Shown: positions 23,740 to 35,649, counted from the stretch's first letter. The stretch is DNA of 64,000 nucleotides from Hydractinia symbiolongicarpus (GCF_029227915.1 NC_079878.1:1922001-1986000); one strand, 5' to 3'. Translations and numbers: made by a program. The notes: a model not told the origin generated them from the sequence alone.

Positions 23740-25530
23740 TTACAACTCTTGCATCCTGATCAACAGCTCCTTTATAAATTCCTGTAAAAATGTCAAACTT
23801 GATAAGAACTTTGATTTTAAAAAAATCAAAAGAAAAAAAAACAAATACTAACAATATAATCAATATATTAGTTAGCAATACCATCTAGTATAAAACCTTA
23901 TATATTTTAATACTTTTAGCCTAAAGTCCTGCAAGATGTGTTTTCAAAAATGAATTAACGCAAAATAATTGAAGTCAATCAATTTGCAAAAATAAATCCT
24001 CATGAAATCCACAAAATTTCACAAACCACAAGCTTTGTGAAAATTTACATAATATGATAGCTTTATGTTACCATATTTACTATTATTTCCAGCAGCAGGT
24101 AAGGTTGGGTTTACTAGAGAGGCAGGTTTTTTTCTTACCAAAGCATAGAAATTTGGTTAATATTATTTCATTATTTCCGACAAAACATAAATCCGCAATT
24201 TTTTAAGTCACAGACTTCTGATGTGTGAAAAGCAAAAAGCACATACAAATTTAAGACAAATATGCTCCATGCAATAAAAAAACAACTTTTACATCCTTAA
24301 CATTCAAAATTTAGGCCCATAGTGAAGTATATATGGTACAAACTCAACAGAAATTACAGCAATGCTGCATGCAGATTAACGGAGGGACAGGATTATTTTT
24401 TCAAACTATATATACATATATACCAAAAATGCGAGTTTTTTAAAGAGAGGGTAATAGTATAGATGCAGGAAAAACAGAGTAAATACGTATATAATAGAGT
24501 GAATACATTTTTTATGTAATAAAATTAACATACTTCTACTGGGTTTTTTGCATCCTTTAATAGCTTCTAAAGAAAGAAAAACAAGCCTGCACTATAACTG
24601 ATTTAACTTACATATATAGTAAGGACATAAAGCAAGCCCATATTAGTTTAATACCTGCAGCATATTTGTACATGTTTCATTATCTTCTTGTTCTAACAGG
24701 ATGTCAATGTCAATCTCTACATCATATGATTCATCATCCTAAACACATTGATATGTTATATTATTTCAGATCACCCTCTAAAAAAAGTTTCCTTTTCAAT
24801 GATGGCAAAAAATATATATTGGAGACTGCAGTCATTTTTAGGCACCTTAAGCATCATAATGTTTTTTAAATCTATCAAAAAGCTCGAAGTCTAAATATTG
24901 ACATATTTTATCGTCAGAGTATTTAAAGTAAAAATGACTTTGCTGGTTTCCAGTGCAGGAATGTTATAAAGATCAGGCAAAAAGAAAATTATTTGCATAC
25001 CTACTGTAGCTATATCTATTAAGGTTTGCAGATTTTTGTACATGCACACATATTCTTGAATGTATGAAAAAAGCAGCATATGGGCTGAAATGGCTATTAT
25101 TGAAAGAAATTCATACATATTCTTTGGAAGCACAACATCTGAAACACACTGAAATTAATTTATTTTATGTATGCTCTTTTTCAAAAGAACATTTGCCAAT
25201 CTTGATAACCAAATATATTTTTTTAAATTAATTTTTTATGGTCTGATTTTTATAATTTATCTTTACAGGAATAAGTGCACATGTCGATTGTTTAAAACAA
25301 AACTACATATCAAGTGCAAAAATATCTATAACTAAGCTTACTTTACAGTGAAAAAGTCTTCGTAACTCAGAGTCAATCCATCCTTCCAGGGAAATCCTTT
25401 TGTTTAAAGCTGTGCGGTTATATTTTCCAGTAAACTGATATTTTGCTTTGTTGGATGCTGTATGTGTTGGACTAGATGTATCAGCATTGAATCGTAGAAT
25501 TTTTCCTTGAGAATTTTCTGCCTCGCTCAT
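23740..25530 (-). CDS. PPP1R14/CPI-17-type protein phosphatase 1 inhibitor
   Basis: Four exons on the minus strand: 25342-25530, 24655-24738, 24534-24566 and 23740-23781, all phase 0 with GT-AG ends, giving 115 residues. Visible: KYQFTGKYNRTALNKRI followed by SLEGWIDSELRRLF, which lines up with the inhibitory core of the PPP1R14 family (R-V-T-V-K-Y-D-R-R-E-L...W-I...L..L); the acidic DDESYDVEIDIDILLEQED; then KLLKDAKNPVE and EFIKELLIRMQEL, the family's C-terminal helix. In vertebrate CPI-17, phosphorylation of the Thr in RVTVKYD makes the protein a strong inhibitor of myosin phosphatase; Thr34 here aligns with it. The basic residues before that Thr are partly replaced (AKYQF), so kinase preference may differ. 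The start is taken at 25530 (MSEAENSQ); an in-frame ATG at 25554 is possible. Shorter than the usual ~145 residues, mainly at the ends. Confidence 0.85.
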
Positions 25531-27879
25531 TTTTTTTATTGTTTTATATTTCAAAGCATGAATTGGTCCTAAATCATTACACTAAAACATAAAAGCATAT
25601 GTAAAATTAGTTGGCTAGCTAATTTGACCAATATATACATAAATATTGACCAACAAACTGGCTTTAATGTTTAGAGGTAAACCTTGGTTGTCTAAAACGC
25701 AGTTATAACTAAGGCAGAAGGAAGTCACATATAAGTTTCCTGTTGAATGCCTGCATAGTATTGAAACATTGCTTTAAAATATTCATTATATATATACATA
25801 TATATGCATTTTATAAAAATTCATTATTTTGTAAAAAAATCGAAACCTGGAGGAAACAGCATGCAATAAAGTGTTCTGTCTTGCATTATTTATGCAAAAT
25901 ACTAACACTCGAATAGTACCTGCTTAATCATACCACCACTGACCCTGAACATCTTTATACATCTGCCATTTTACTGATGACTTTGGCCTGTGCATCATGA
26001 ACCAAAGAATAATCTTGTTCCTATAGGAATTATTGCCTTGTAAAAAAAGAGAGTGCTGGATTCCAATGAGTCATATTATAATTGTAAACTTGTTGATTTA
26101 AAACTTGATATATAATATAATAAAAATGTAAAATAGTTATATTTTTTATCTTATATATATATACTTTTTTATTGTTAATTATGTGTGCATGTTTTCTAAC
26201 TTAAAACATTAAATAGTGTTATATTAAAAGTTTAGCATTTGTTACTTGGGGTTAAAGATGTACAGGTGTGTCTGTACTGACTCCCAGTATGAGATTAACC
26301 TGGTTCACTAGTCTTGTTTGGCATCCAACATTATTAGTTTTACTGATGTGATGGTGGCCTAACAACACTACACTGACTAAATCAAAACAATAGACTATAA
26401 CTTAAGACCGTAGCTTTATAACAACAAGCATGGTGGGTATAAATAAGGAGTGGAACACAATAAACCTCTTGCTCTTGAACGGTTCACACATTTATTTGAA
26501 GCCGGCGTGACATATGGTATGCACATGCACTTATTAATCTGATATTATTTCTGTTTAGTTCGTGTGGTTTGGTTAGCTAAAGTATATATCTTCCTAGATT
26601 TAACCATATCAAATCTGATGTTTTATAGTTAGATTGGCTGAAACTTGGATCTACCTTGGTTCACATATATATATTTAAAATAGTCAACCAATACATTAAA
26701 CTTGACAGAAATTTTGACGTTTGGGATACGTTGTTTTGCCTGTTAGCTATATGCAGATTATTTATTGTAACCAATGTTGGCTGTGGATTCTGAATACAAG
26801 AACTACAAGATATTTATGACAGGCGAGCTTAATTGAAACTGGTATATGTATAGCAGGAGCATTTCTTGATTGTGGTAAACAAATATGGTGGAATAAAATA
26901 ATCCAAATCACAGAAGAATCCATTTTGTGTATGAATAGCTAGAGCAAGAAGCAGCAGACAAAAAGGGGCCTTGCTTTACCTATCTCTTATATCTTATTGC
27001 CTGCCTATAAAACCAAATGTGGTTAGATAATTAAATAATTAGATAACTCAAAACCTAAAAGATATTTTCATGCATGAAATAATAAAGTAGCTAGAACTAG
27101 CTAGATAAAGCTCCCTGCTAGAAAGCTTTAGTAGCTTAGCTCTATTCAAACTAGCAACATTATTTTGACCTTAAAATTTGTTTCAAGCTAAATAGTATAT
27201 ATGCATATAGCTAGACGAAGATAAAAAATGCGAATTCTGCAACAACGAAATAAAAATATCTTCATGCATAAAACAACGTATCCAATCCAAAACCACAGGA
27301 CGTTTGTTTATTTTCTTTTTCTAATATTCTCGATTAATTTTTCAGCTAATCGAGGCGGTTATGGAAGGAAAGGGGGTCGAGTAAGAGGGGCGGAGTGTTT
27401 AAGGGGTAGGCTACACGTACTCAGATTTGCCAAATTCTGATAAAATTTTGTGTTCAAATGTAAGTTTAAGTTGAAATAAAACTTTGCTTCAATTAGATTC
27501 AAAGAGTTAACTGCGTTTAAAAGAGTTAAACCCTTTTACAGTTTTGAATAAATTATCAGGGATGACTCACAATTCAAAAAGTGTATGCAGTAACGTATCC
27601 GACGTTTATAGATTTCCATTTGACTGCATTTTCTTTAATAGCGCGAAAAACTTACAAGCTTTTTTGTTAATGCATGCGCACTTAGACTAAAACTTATAAC
27701 ACTTATTCTACCTTTCTTTTAAAACTAAAACAAGCTCAAGACTGGACAAAAAACATTGAGATATTGCTTGACTTTGCGAAGACAATTTAATACCTTCCAC
27801 ATCAATGACTTTTGAAATTACCCAAACTAGAGTTTCTTAATTTTGTTTCATTGAAAAATTTAGCAATTTTTCCACTCTA
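25531..27879. other. Intergenic region with one copy of a dispersed repeat
   Basis: No gene seen. From about 26540 to 26960 the sequence resembles 61210-61900 (listed separately). Several TA-rich runs, for example near 26155 and 25790. An open frame at 27228-27440 has no family signal. Confidence 0.4.
26540..26960 (+). repeat. Dispersed repeat, copy 1 of a pair
   Basis: Shares an ordered series of blocks with 61210-61900: AGATTGGCTGAAACT, AACTTGACAGAAA, TTATTTATTGTAACCAATG, TTGGCTGTG, CAAGAACTACAAG and GTAAACAAATATG. Similarity is interrupted but collinear, so both are copies of one old interspersed repeat. The second copy has about 100 extra bases between AATAC and AAGAACTACAAG. Confidence 0.6.
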
Positions 27880-28042
27880 GAGAGATCAGTTCCAAGGTTA
27901 ATTTCAGTTGGGACCTTGAAATGATGTCCGTTATATAGAGGTGTCCGGTATAAAGTGTCCGTTTTATCCGTTCCCAAGTAAAGTGCTCGTTGTGGAGAGG
28001 TGTCCACTGCAAAGGATGTCCACTATAAGGTGGTTCACTGTA
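27880..28042. mobile_element. Terminal fragment of a pogo/Tigger-like DNA transposon or MITE
   Basis: Read on the minus strand from 28042 it begins TACAGTGAACCACCTTATAG, close to the CAGTxxAACCTCxxTATAACG type of terminus known for pogo/Tigger elements, with a TA at the edge. Inside are several variants of GTGTCCRYTAT spaced about 25-45 bp. No transposase is present and I could not find the other end, so this is probably a solo end or a heavily decayed MITE. Confidence 0.5.
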
Positions 28043-29429
28043 CTCACACACATGCGCTCCATTATTTCATGTGTACAGTGTCTATGCCTGGTATTGTAAT
28101 TGACCATTTGTTGATAAAAAGATACAAACATATGGTTGAAACACTTTACATGGAACTGAGGAATTTTGACTTCCTATACTGGGAGTTTAAATAAAAAGAC
28201 AACCTCTGAAATGTTTTTTAAAATTAATCTTGCTGAACAAATTATGGAAACAATCTTCCTGAAAAACATAAAAATAACTACTTCTTCGGTGAACATTTGT
28301 ATTTTGCACTGTCAGAAATCAGAAGTCCTGATATCCGTAATGTACAAGTACGAGTAATACAAGTAAAGTTTACAACGAGAACATCGACGTGATGTCATTG
28401 CACAAAGAATATTACTTTTATTGTAATCGCTTCCTACTCTAGGATAACAACCACCGTATTCTGTAATAGCCAAACTAATAGCTCTGATGCTTTTTTCGGT
28501 TGGGAAAGCTTTTAAGATTGTTTTTCAATGACGACGTAAGAAATTACTAACATAATTCCTTATTTAATAATGTTTAGACAGATTAATAAATATTAAACTA
28601 TCGTTGATAGTTGCATCATTCTTTATCTCCAAGGTTTATTTTGGGAGATGTTTCATGCTTTTGAATTGATTGGGGCTTCTTGCTTTCGTCGAGGTCGACA
28701 TAATATAAAAAAGAAAGAAAACAGCTGTTAAGTACGTCTTATTTATAAAGTTAACGATAACAGCTTGTTGTGAGAGGGAAAGAACAGTATTGAACCATTG
28801 AATTTATATTAGACGCGCTTTTAACAGCGCATGCGCGAAATTTACGCACTGATTGCAGCGCAAAATCCGAAAAGAACCCTTGTTTCCCGAAATCTTCGAA
28901 ATCGGGAAACATCGCTTGCTGATGGAGTTTGGCATTGATAACACTATCATTCCGTACTTGAATAGTTGCACTGTGTAAATTTAGCGTCATCCTAAAATTG
29001 CTTCCTTGACATGTTATGCATTGTTTTTGAGAAATGTAAGAAAGGCTTACCTAGAAATAAATATTATTTCGCCTCGGTATTTACTTATTGTCAACTCCTT
29101 CTGCTTAGTGTACAGCCCTTCAACCCTGTGTGAGAAAGGAAAACTATGACATGTGACAGCAAATACAACATATTTGTACTTTGCAAGTTGAATATAACAT
29201 AATGCTCTCATATTGCATGATAATCGCAAAATGTTGTAGTAGATTATTTGCTCGTTAAGCGATTATGGCTATGCTTTACATGGATTTTGTTCTACCTGGA
29301 TTTTTTTCTTAACTTATATAGATTTTTGTAAAATTGGTGGATCCTAAACCCTGTTTCATATAACTTCAAAATGCCTTTAACAAGAGCCATTTCAATAAAA
29401 TAATTTAACCCCAAATCTATATTATAATA

Positions 29430-29580
29430 CCCGTATACGTCCGTCCGTCCGTCCGTCCGTCCGTCTGTCTGTCACGCAAAATGGTAGCTAAGCTGCGCAG
29501 GTAGCGAGACGCACGCAATGCGGTATAAAAAGGACGGGCGAACTCTTGGATTTTCCCACGGACTAACGACTAGTTTTAAC
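29430..29580. repeat. (CCGT)n-led dispersed repeat
   Basis: A short CCGTATACGTCCGTCCGTC run is followed by CTGTCTGTCACGCAAAATGG and, at 29531-29573, a block (GGACGGGCGAACTCTTGGAT... GACTAACGACTAGTT) that is also present in diverged form at 2821-2862. This is most likely one end of a repeat family. Confidence 0.55.
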
Positions 29581-30437
29581 GACAAATTTGACAAGTTTGG
29601 AGTTTGAATTATCTATAATCTGGCCCACCTGCCTTTTTCAAGACATTTGTTAGAACTGTAAATTTTTTTAAAAATTTTAAAAAAGGCCTTTCTTTTTTTA
29701 AAATTCCTGAAATTTTATTTTAAATTAACAGACGCAACCCCAGCGTTCAATGGTATTGCGTCCCATTCTAACCGTCCCAATTTCTTATATCGCATAGTCT
29801 CTTATATTGCGAATATCACAAAAAATAAAGAGCTCTTTATCAACTGAGATTTGGTTAATGTCTTCGTGCATCTTGTAAATATTTCCTATTAATCATTGGA
29901 TACAAAGTCGTTCCTTGATCCTGATATTTTTTGCATTCATTACTTCGGCACCTCAGTTTTTAGCCAATGAAATTGTTTTTCTCTTTAGATCAAAAGATAT
30001 TGGACGACAAGACATGCGCAGATGAATAATTGTAGCACTTGATAAAGAGATTACTTTAGATAGATTTGATTGTTTGTAAAAAAATATGAAGAAAGTAAAG
30101 TTATATATAGGTCAGTTCTTTAATACTTCACATTCGTGAAATGTGCAATGATAACAAATGACCTATATATAAGCTATCCCGATAAAATATCTACATGCAT
30201 CACTAACATATTGCAGCACGTAGTATAGTGGGTTCATCTGCGGCTCCCAGTTCTGGGTACCGTGTAAGTTGAAATACAAGGTGCTACAAGACGAATTTAA
30301 AAACAGAAAAACTTAAGTGTGTTGAAAACGCAAGAAAAGATTGCGCATCTTATGTCAATTATGATCAAAAAGAAATTTGCTGAATGTTCCATGATGAAAT
30401 TGCACACACTTATAACTGCCTGATTTAAGTTTTTCAA

Positions 30438-30476
30438 ACGACTAACTAACTAACTAGCTAGCTAACTAACTTACTT

Positions 30477-30507
<31 letters not shown>
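30438..30507. repeat. (AACT)n microsatellite
   Basis: About seventeen tandem AACT/AGCT units with three variant units. Sits directly upstream of the tyrosine-recombinase fragment. Confidence 0.9.
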
Positions 30508-30557
30508 TTTCTACAAAGTGGCGAATTTGTTACCCAAAAACATTTCTCTGCCATGTC

Positions 30558-30797
30558 TTGTGTCTCCCAAAAATGCAGTGTAACTTGAACACACACAGTT
30601 CTGGAATTGGAGAGGCATTAGCGGCGGCATCCTGCGGCATACCCGTAACGGCTATGAAAATTCTAGGAAGTTGGTCTAGCGACTGTTATCGCAAATTTAT
30701 TCACTTAAGTGACAATGTTTTAAAAAACTTGTGTAGTAACATTGCTGATGTTAATAAAAGTCACTATGCTATGGGATGTGTTGGCTCTGTAGTGTAA
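30558..30797 (+). pseudogene. C-terminal fragment of a transposon tyrosine recombinase (DIRS/Crypton-like)
   Basis: The reading NTHSSGIGEALAAASCGIPV followed by TAMKILGSWSSDCYRKFI matches the C-terminal catalytic block of eukaryotic tyrosine recombinases (consensus H-S-F-R-I-G-A-A...L-G-R-W-S-S-x-x-Y). The His, the Trp of GSWSS and the likely nucleophile Tyr are visible. The motif Arg of HSFRIG is replaced by Gly in HSSGIG, which should abolish catalysis. No upstream part of the recombinase, reverse transcriptase or element ends were found, so this is a dead fragment. DIRS-like retroelements and Cryptons, or the integrase-like genes derived from them, share this block and cannot be told apart here. 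Confidence 0.7.
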
Positions 30798-32217
30798 TAT
30801 ATTGGGTGTAATTTGTTGGAACATCTCATTTGTCTTGACTCTCCTTCGCCAGCTGTTTAGGAAAGTAATCTGTAGATACAAGTCATTATAGTCATGGTAA
30901 CGTACCTGACTCTCAGTTCATCACAATCAGCAGCACTATTATAGAAAACATGCGCCTTACCCTCAGGGCATGTCGATTCGCTGACGCTCAGAGCATGTCG
31001 ATACGCGTAAGGCTCACAGCATCTGAATTGTCTCATACACCTGACTCTTAGGGTATGAATGAAAGTACCAGTAATTAGCATGTGCCTGACGCTCAAGGAA
31101 TGTTGATGTGCCTGACGCTCAAGACATCTCATCTGTCCCAAATGCATGATGCTCAAAATATGAATTATATTTGGGTGCATGTGTGTGAAGGAGGCAGTGG
31201 AAGCAGAACATGTTGTATCGATTTTTTCTAATTCCAATACATTGTTTTAGATCAATTTTATGTCATTACTCAGGAACCCAAACCAATTAAATGGAGTGCA
31301 ACTGCAAGTTGTGCTTAGGTTAATTGTGGTGACAGGGAGGATAATAAGCACTGTGGTCAGTATACATTTGGTTTACCGTGGCTATTGATAATGCCCAGTA
31401 GAGCCTTGTGGAGGTGGTTTCTAGCTATATACAAGGTCTTAAAAGTTACAAGGACTATCAGTCCCACTTGCCTGCAGAAGACATGAACCATACTCAGGTC
31501 TTCAGGAATAATTTGCATTACGCAGATGTATCTTGAGCTGAACATTTACATTTCGCAGCAAATTTCAAAATGTTTTAACGATCACCTGCCTGTTGCTTCT
31601 TGATTTGTAAAAATGTTCTTGATTTGTAAAAATGTTCGTGTTCGTGTTTTTGTATAACACGGGATGGTTTCTGGATAACTAGGTTGTATTCTGTATTTTG
31701 CAGACCAGAATTTATGAAAATTAACTCCGTTCGATAATTCGAAAGTCACTTTTTCAAAAAACTACTTGTACCAAATTTGCTTCTTGCGTTATAGAGTTAT
31801 GGTTTGCAAAGTGTCAAAAACTCTAAATTATCTTTTTTGCTGATGTCAGCAATTCTGTGTTACGTTTTTTAACTAAATGGAATCATTGGAAAGAGAAAGT
31901 GTTTTGAAAAAGTATGGCTTTATCTATCACGATTGGTCGTTGAGTCAATGTCTTACTTGGCCAGGATAGTTTTCTGAATTTAATTTTTTTTTTCCAAAAT
32001 TTCCTTGAACACTCTGAAATTTCCGAAATGTATAACACATTTAGAACAAGGTCAAGTATGAGAAACAAGAAACACACATATACGGATATATGATCATAAA
32101 AAATAATTTATTTTACAATAAAAATATATAAAATTACTTAAAATATACAAATAAATAGAGTTTATTTTCAGCATGTACAAAGATGGAACTGTAAAGATTT
32201 ATTGACAATTGATTGAT
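30798..32217. other. Spacer with a degenerate minisatellite
   Basis: 30905-31170 holds about eight degenerate copies of a unit centred on CCTGACGCTCAAGG(C)ATG. Nothing else recognisable; a minus-strand open frame across it (30857-31237) owes its length to the repeat. Confidence 0.45.
30905..31170. repeat. Degenerate minisatellite, core CTGACGCTCA
   Basis: Core variants at about 30908, 30956, 30981, 31005, 31041, 31087, 31112 and 31147, spaced about 24-50 bp, several followed by a (G)CATGT(C/T)GAT motif. Units are too diverged to be a recent expansion. Confidence 0.55.
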
Positions 32218-34512
32218 TTATTTACTTTTGTCTTGCCCTAATTTCCAGCTCTCTTCTTTGATGAAGCTCCTAAGAGTGGAAGCTTTGCAAACTTGACATA
32301 TAAAGTGTGGATTGTTGCAATTTTTCGGTTTGTGTCCACAGTGAATATGTGTTATGATGGGCATAAACCTAACAGTTAAGAAAAGGAAAAGTTACAACGG
32401 ATTACATTTGCTTCCTTGTTGATTCTTGCTTAAGATAATGCTCGTTTTCTAAGTTTTTTGCTACAACTCATAGAAATTTTCAGAGATGCTTTGATGAAAT
32501 GTCAAATATTAACATTTACTGTATGGCATCTAAATTTTATATTCAGATCCTCCTATCTCAGGAACAAAACTGGGAAAAACAATTGGCCGGGGAAACAATT
32601 AGTGGAATAACCTAAGAAATCTGTAGCGAGAAGTACCTTTTGAACCCGATTTACTGACCGCTTTAGATGTCAAAAGCATCCATGCCTTGGCTTACAAATC
32701 ATCCTCACTGCACCAAACCTTCGTCGGTCAAAGTTTATCAACATGCCTTTTTCGTCACCTCTTCATAATTTAGTAGTTTGGGGACGACGGAATTTAGACC
32801 GAGAGGTATTTTTAGTATCTTATTAGGAAAAAAGGAGCAGTTCATTCTCTCCCCCTGAGCTCCTTGAGATTGGAAACCTCGAAAGTAGGTTTATAAAGAG
32901 CTCTGTGGTCGAGAATGGGAACAGCTCTTTATATACCTCATATCGGATGCTTGCGCAATCTGCGAAATCTTCTTGCAGTAAACTTGCAACTTCTTTAATT
33001 GTTGTTCCATTATAAGTATGCGATTTTTATCATTGATTTCACTGAATCGAGGATGATCTTGCAAGCCATTTAAAGCTTTGTCAGAAAGTTGCTTCAAACA
33101 TTTATCTTTAAGAAGCGGCAAGTCGTACTCTTGTGCTATAATGAGTTGATCAATCGTGGGTACTTTTCGAAGTAAGTACGCTTCACACAGGTCTTTGATT
33201 TTCTTTATTTGGTATTCTCTGGATAAGTTTAACAAGCTTTCAACATCGGTGTTTTCTGAAATTAAAATAAAAACATTGAATCTCGGGCCTTGCTACTGTT
33301 TTAAATAATTAAATGAATCTTATCAATTTGTTTGGAACGCGTTCACTAATTAACTAACTAGTGACTAATTAACAAAAATTAATACAGCGTTGTACTGTTT
33401 TTTTTTTAAATGCGAGGCTACGCTCGCTCACTGTGACAAAATGGTAAACACTTTACAAAAAAAAAATGTTCATTCAAAGTCTACGCTTATGATATTCTGA
33501 CGGGACTGCCGTCACAAAAGAGTCCTGGGGACGAGGTTGATGTGCTTTTAAGCCGAAACTCGCTCTATTGACAAGTTCCCTATCGCAGGAGGGATTTGAT
33601 GGTGCATATAAGGATCACAGTAATTCGGTTAACAGTTTAAGACTAAGCAAGAATAATCATCAATCAGAACGACATAACTAGTCAACCTTGTCCCTAGGGC
33701 ATTTTGTATCTTCTGACAGTGGACGGCGATACGTCTCGCCGTACCGGTTAGAGAAAAGAGAAACTGACGCTGGGGACGAGTGCGAACTAGTGGAAAACCT
33801 GAATGAGTTCTATAACAGCTAAAATATTATTTATGTGTTTTATGTTATAAAATGATTACCGTTGATGAAATAATTTTTTGCGGTTATTTTGCACAAGTTT
33901 AAAGCGCTAAGCAAAAAATGTTAAAGTTTACCTATTGCCCAGAGTAGTTTCGGGTAATGGTCAAAATCTAAGGCTCTGAAAAGTACAGGACCCTAAACAT
34001 TTAGCAAGCGCATAGATAAATATTAAAACTCAGCAACAATGATAGCTAACTATTATTAGAAAATCTAGCAAGAGGAGGATGAAGCAGCGCCCCTTGAATT
34101 GAACAGAGTTAGACAACCTCATGACAAGAATTGCTTTATAAACCATTGTTGGGCCTGTTTGCTGTAAAAAGGTAAGGGGGGGGGTCGTTTTTGATTTGGA
34201 GAAAAGTGTCAGATCTGCAAAAAAGAGACTTTACATGGAAGTGGTACCTGTAATTTGATGACCAAAAGGATAAATGAAGTTGAGCAGCTGTTGAATATCT
34301 GCAGAGTTTTTGTCAGGAAACGTTATACTTGTTTGGTGTTTCTCGATGAAGTGGTCCGATTCTAACATCACTTGAAACACAGGTGAGCAATGAGACAAGA
34401 TAGAACGGTGAACATAAAATTTCCTTCCTTCTACCTGCAAAACCAAATCTGCGGACTGAGTGAAATCCCAAAATTGTCTGTTGGTTTTGTACGGTGAACG
34501 AAATACACTCAT
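32218..34512 (-). CDS. BTB-domain protein with Cys/His-rich C-terminal tail
   Basis: Three exons on the minus strand: 34248-34512, 32937-33255 and 32218-32368, with GT-AG ends and matching phases (1, then 2), giving 244 residues. The N-terminal half is a BTB/POZ domain: FWDFTQSADLVLQVEGRKFY, VHRSILSHCSPVFQVMLES, SITFPDKNSADIQQLLNFIY. The middle contains LLNLSREYQIKKIKDLCEAY, as in BTB proteins between the POZ fold and the next helices, then a short helical stretch (RILIMEQQLKKLQVYCKKI). The last exon encodes a possible zinc-binding tail, HIHCGHKPKNCNNPHFICQV then CKA (Cys205, His207, Cys212, His216, Cys219, Cys222). BTB proteins commonly dimerise and serve as cullin-3 adaptors; no kelch or MATH repeats are present. 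Without the second splice, exon 2 would stop at 32891; the phase match and Cys pattern favour splicing. An acceptor-like TTTTAG just before the ATG suggests a 5' UTR intron. Confidence 0.78.
33684..33784. mobile_element. Foldback MITE, CAACCTYGTCCC family
   Basis: About 100 bp. Left end CAACCTTGTCCCTAGGGC, right end (minus strand) CGCACTCGTCCCCAGCG. The centre contains a GGCGA...TCGCC hairpin. It lies in the intron between BTB exons 1 and 2. A separate right-end-like piece (TCCTGGGGACGAGGTTG) lies at 33523-33540. Confidence 0.55.
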
Positions 34513-35649
34513 GTTTCTAAAACAAAAAACAAATATGGGGTAATTCTCGTTTGTTACTGCGGTTTCTTGTAACACTAACTTCCCATTCAAATGTTTTTAT
34601 AGCTACAAAAAAGTTTATCTCCTCACCAATTTTATTGATAATTCACTGCTGCTGCAACTTTCTCAGCATTCAAGATGATGCGAACCACTTACAAAACGTG
34701 GAAAGTAAATTTATCGGTTAACCTTCGTCCCTCGGGTAAAATTTTACTTTTTATTTTACTTAGTGGTAATTTTGGGATTACTGAACCGTATCTTAAGGCT
34801 GGTTTCCATCAGCGCTTTCATATGCAGCTTCCAGCGTTTGGGTGTCGACGCTTAAGATGCTTGATTTCTATCATCTAAAGAAATGACGGCGTTTTCTGAT
34901 TTTATTTATTCCTTAAAGAAATTTCTGCTATAAAAGTGTTGGGAAATGACTCGTCTCAACTTCCAAAGTCTCTAAAATACATGCGCCATAGCCGGAAAAT
35001 GCATATGCACGGAACACTAAGTTGCACGAAAATGGTTGGTCAAAAAATGGTGTTACAAAATTAAGAACGTAAATAAACTTTGTGGCATCTCAGAGCAACG
35101 ACGTCCAGAAACAGCTGACAAGCTGTTCTGTTGGCACATAAAGGTGCAGAAATAAGCCTACAACTTCAAGACACTCCTAACCGACAATCTAGGATTGTGT
35201 AAACTGGGATATTGGTCTTTTGCAACACAAATCTTATTCTGCCACAGTTTTTGTCCCCCCGAAACAGTTTTGGAAGGTCCCGACGTCGTGCTCAATCAAC
35301 ACTGTTCGTGGGGAAAGGGGGGATTGGCAGGGGGAGGAGGCCGTAATTATTTTAAATCCCATTAACACTGTCCGAGATAGCCATTTCCAACTGTGTAAAG
35401 AAAAAGGGGGGATGAGAAGACTTTTTTCTTCTTCTCACTTAAATTGTAGTTGGGCGTGTCGTTTCCTCTAACTCTTGGGTGTCTTGGGGTCTGACAATTT
35501 TGCTTTCTTAAACAAAAATTTTCTTTGATGTTGTATCTTTTTTCGCCCGCCATTTCTAAACTTGCTAAGGCGAGCGCCAAATTTGCATCTCATTATCTTT
35601 GGAATTTCAAAAATGCTCAGTATAACTGGGCATTTTTGTATCAAGTGAC

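Larger units (their letters stand above)
28043..30557. other. Intergenic region with TE relics
   Basis: No gene seen. It holds a 10-bp perfect hairpin at 28881-28911, a (CCGT)n-led repeat at 29430-29580, and a tetranucleotide run at 30438-30507. The frame at 28751-28990 (minus) runs through the hairpin and resembles nothing I know. Confidence 0.4.

Noticed and set aside
28751-28990. 79-codon minus-strand frame
   Set aside because: Runs through a hairpin in a GC-richer patch, no family match and no splice partner seen.
30857-31237. 126-codon minus-strand frame with repeated His/Arg/Ser-rich stretches
   Set aside because: Follows the degenerate minisatellite; no start context, splice continuation or family match.
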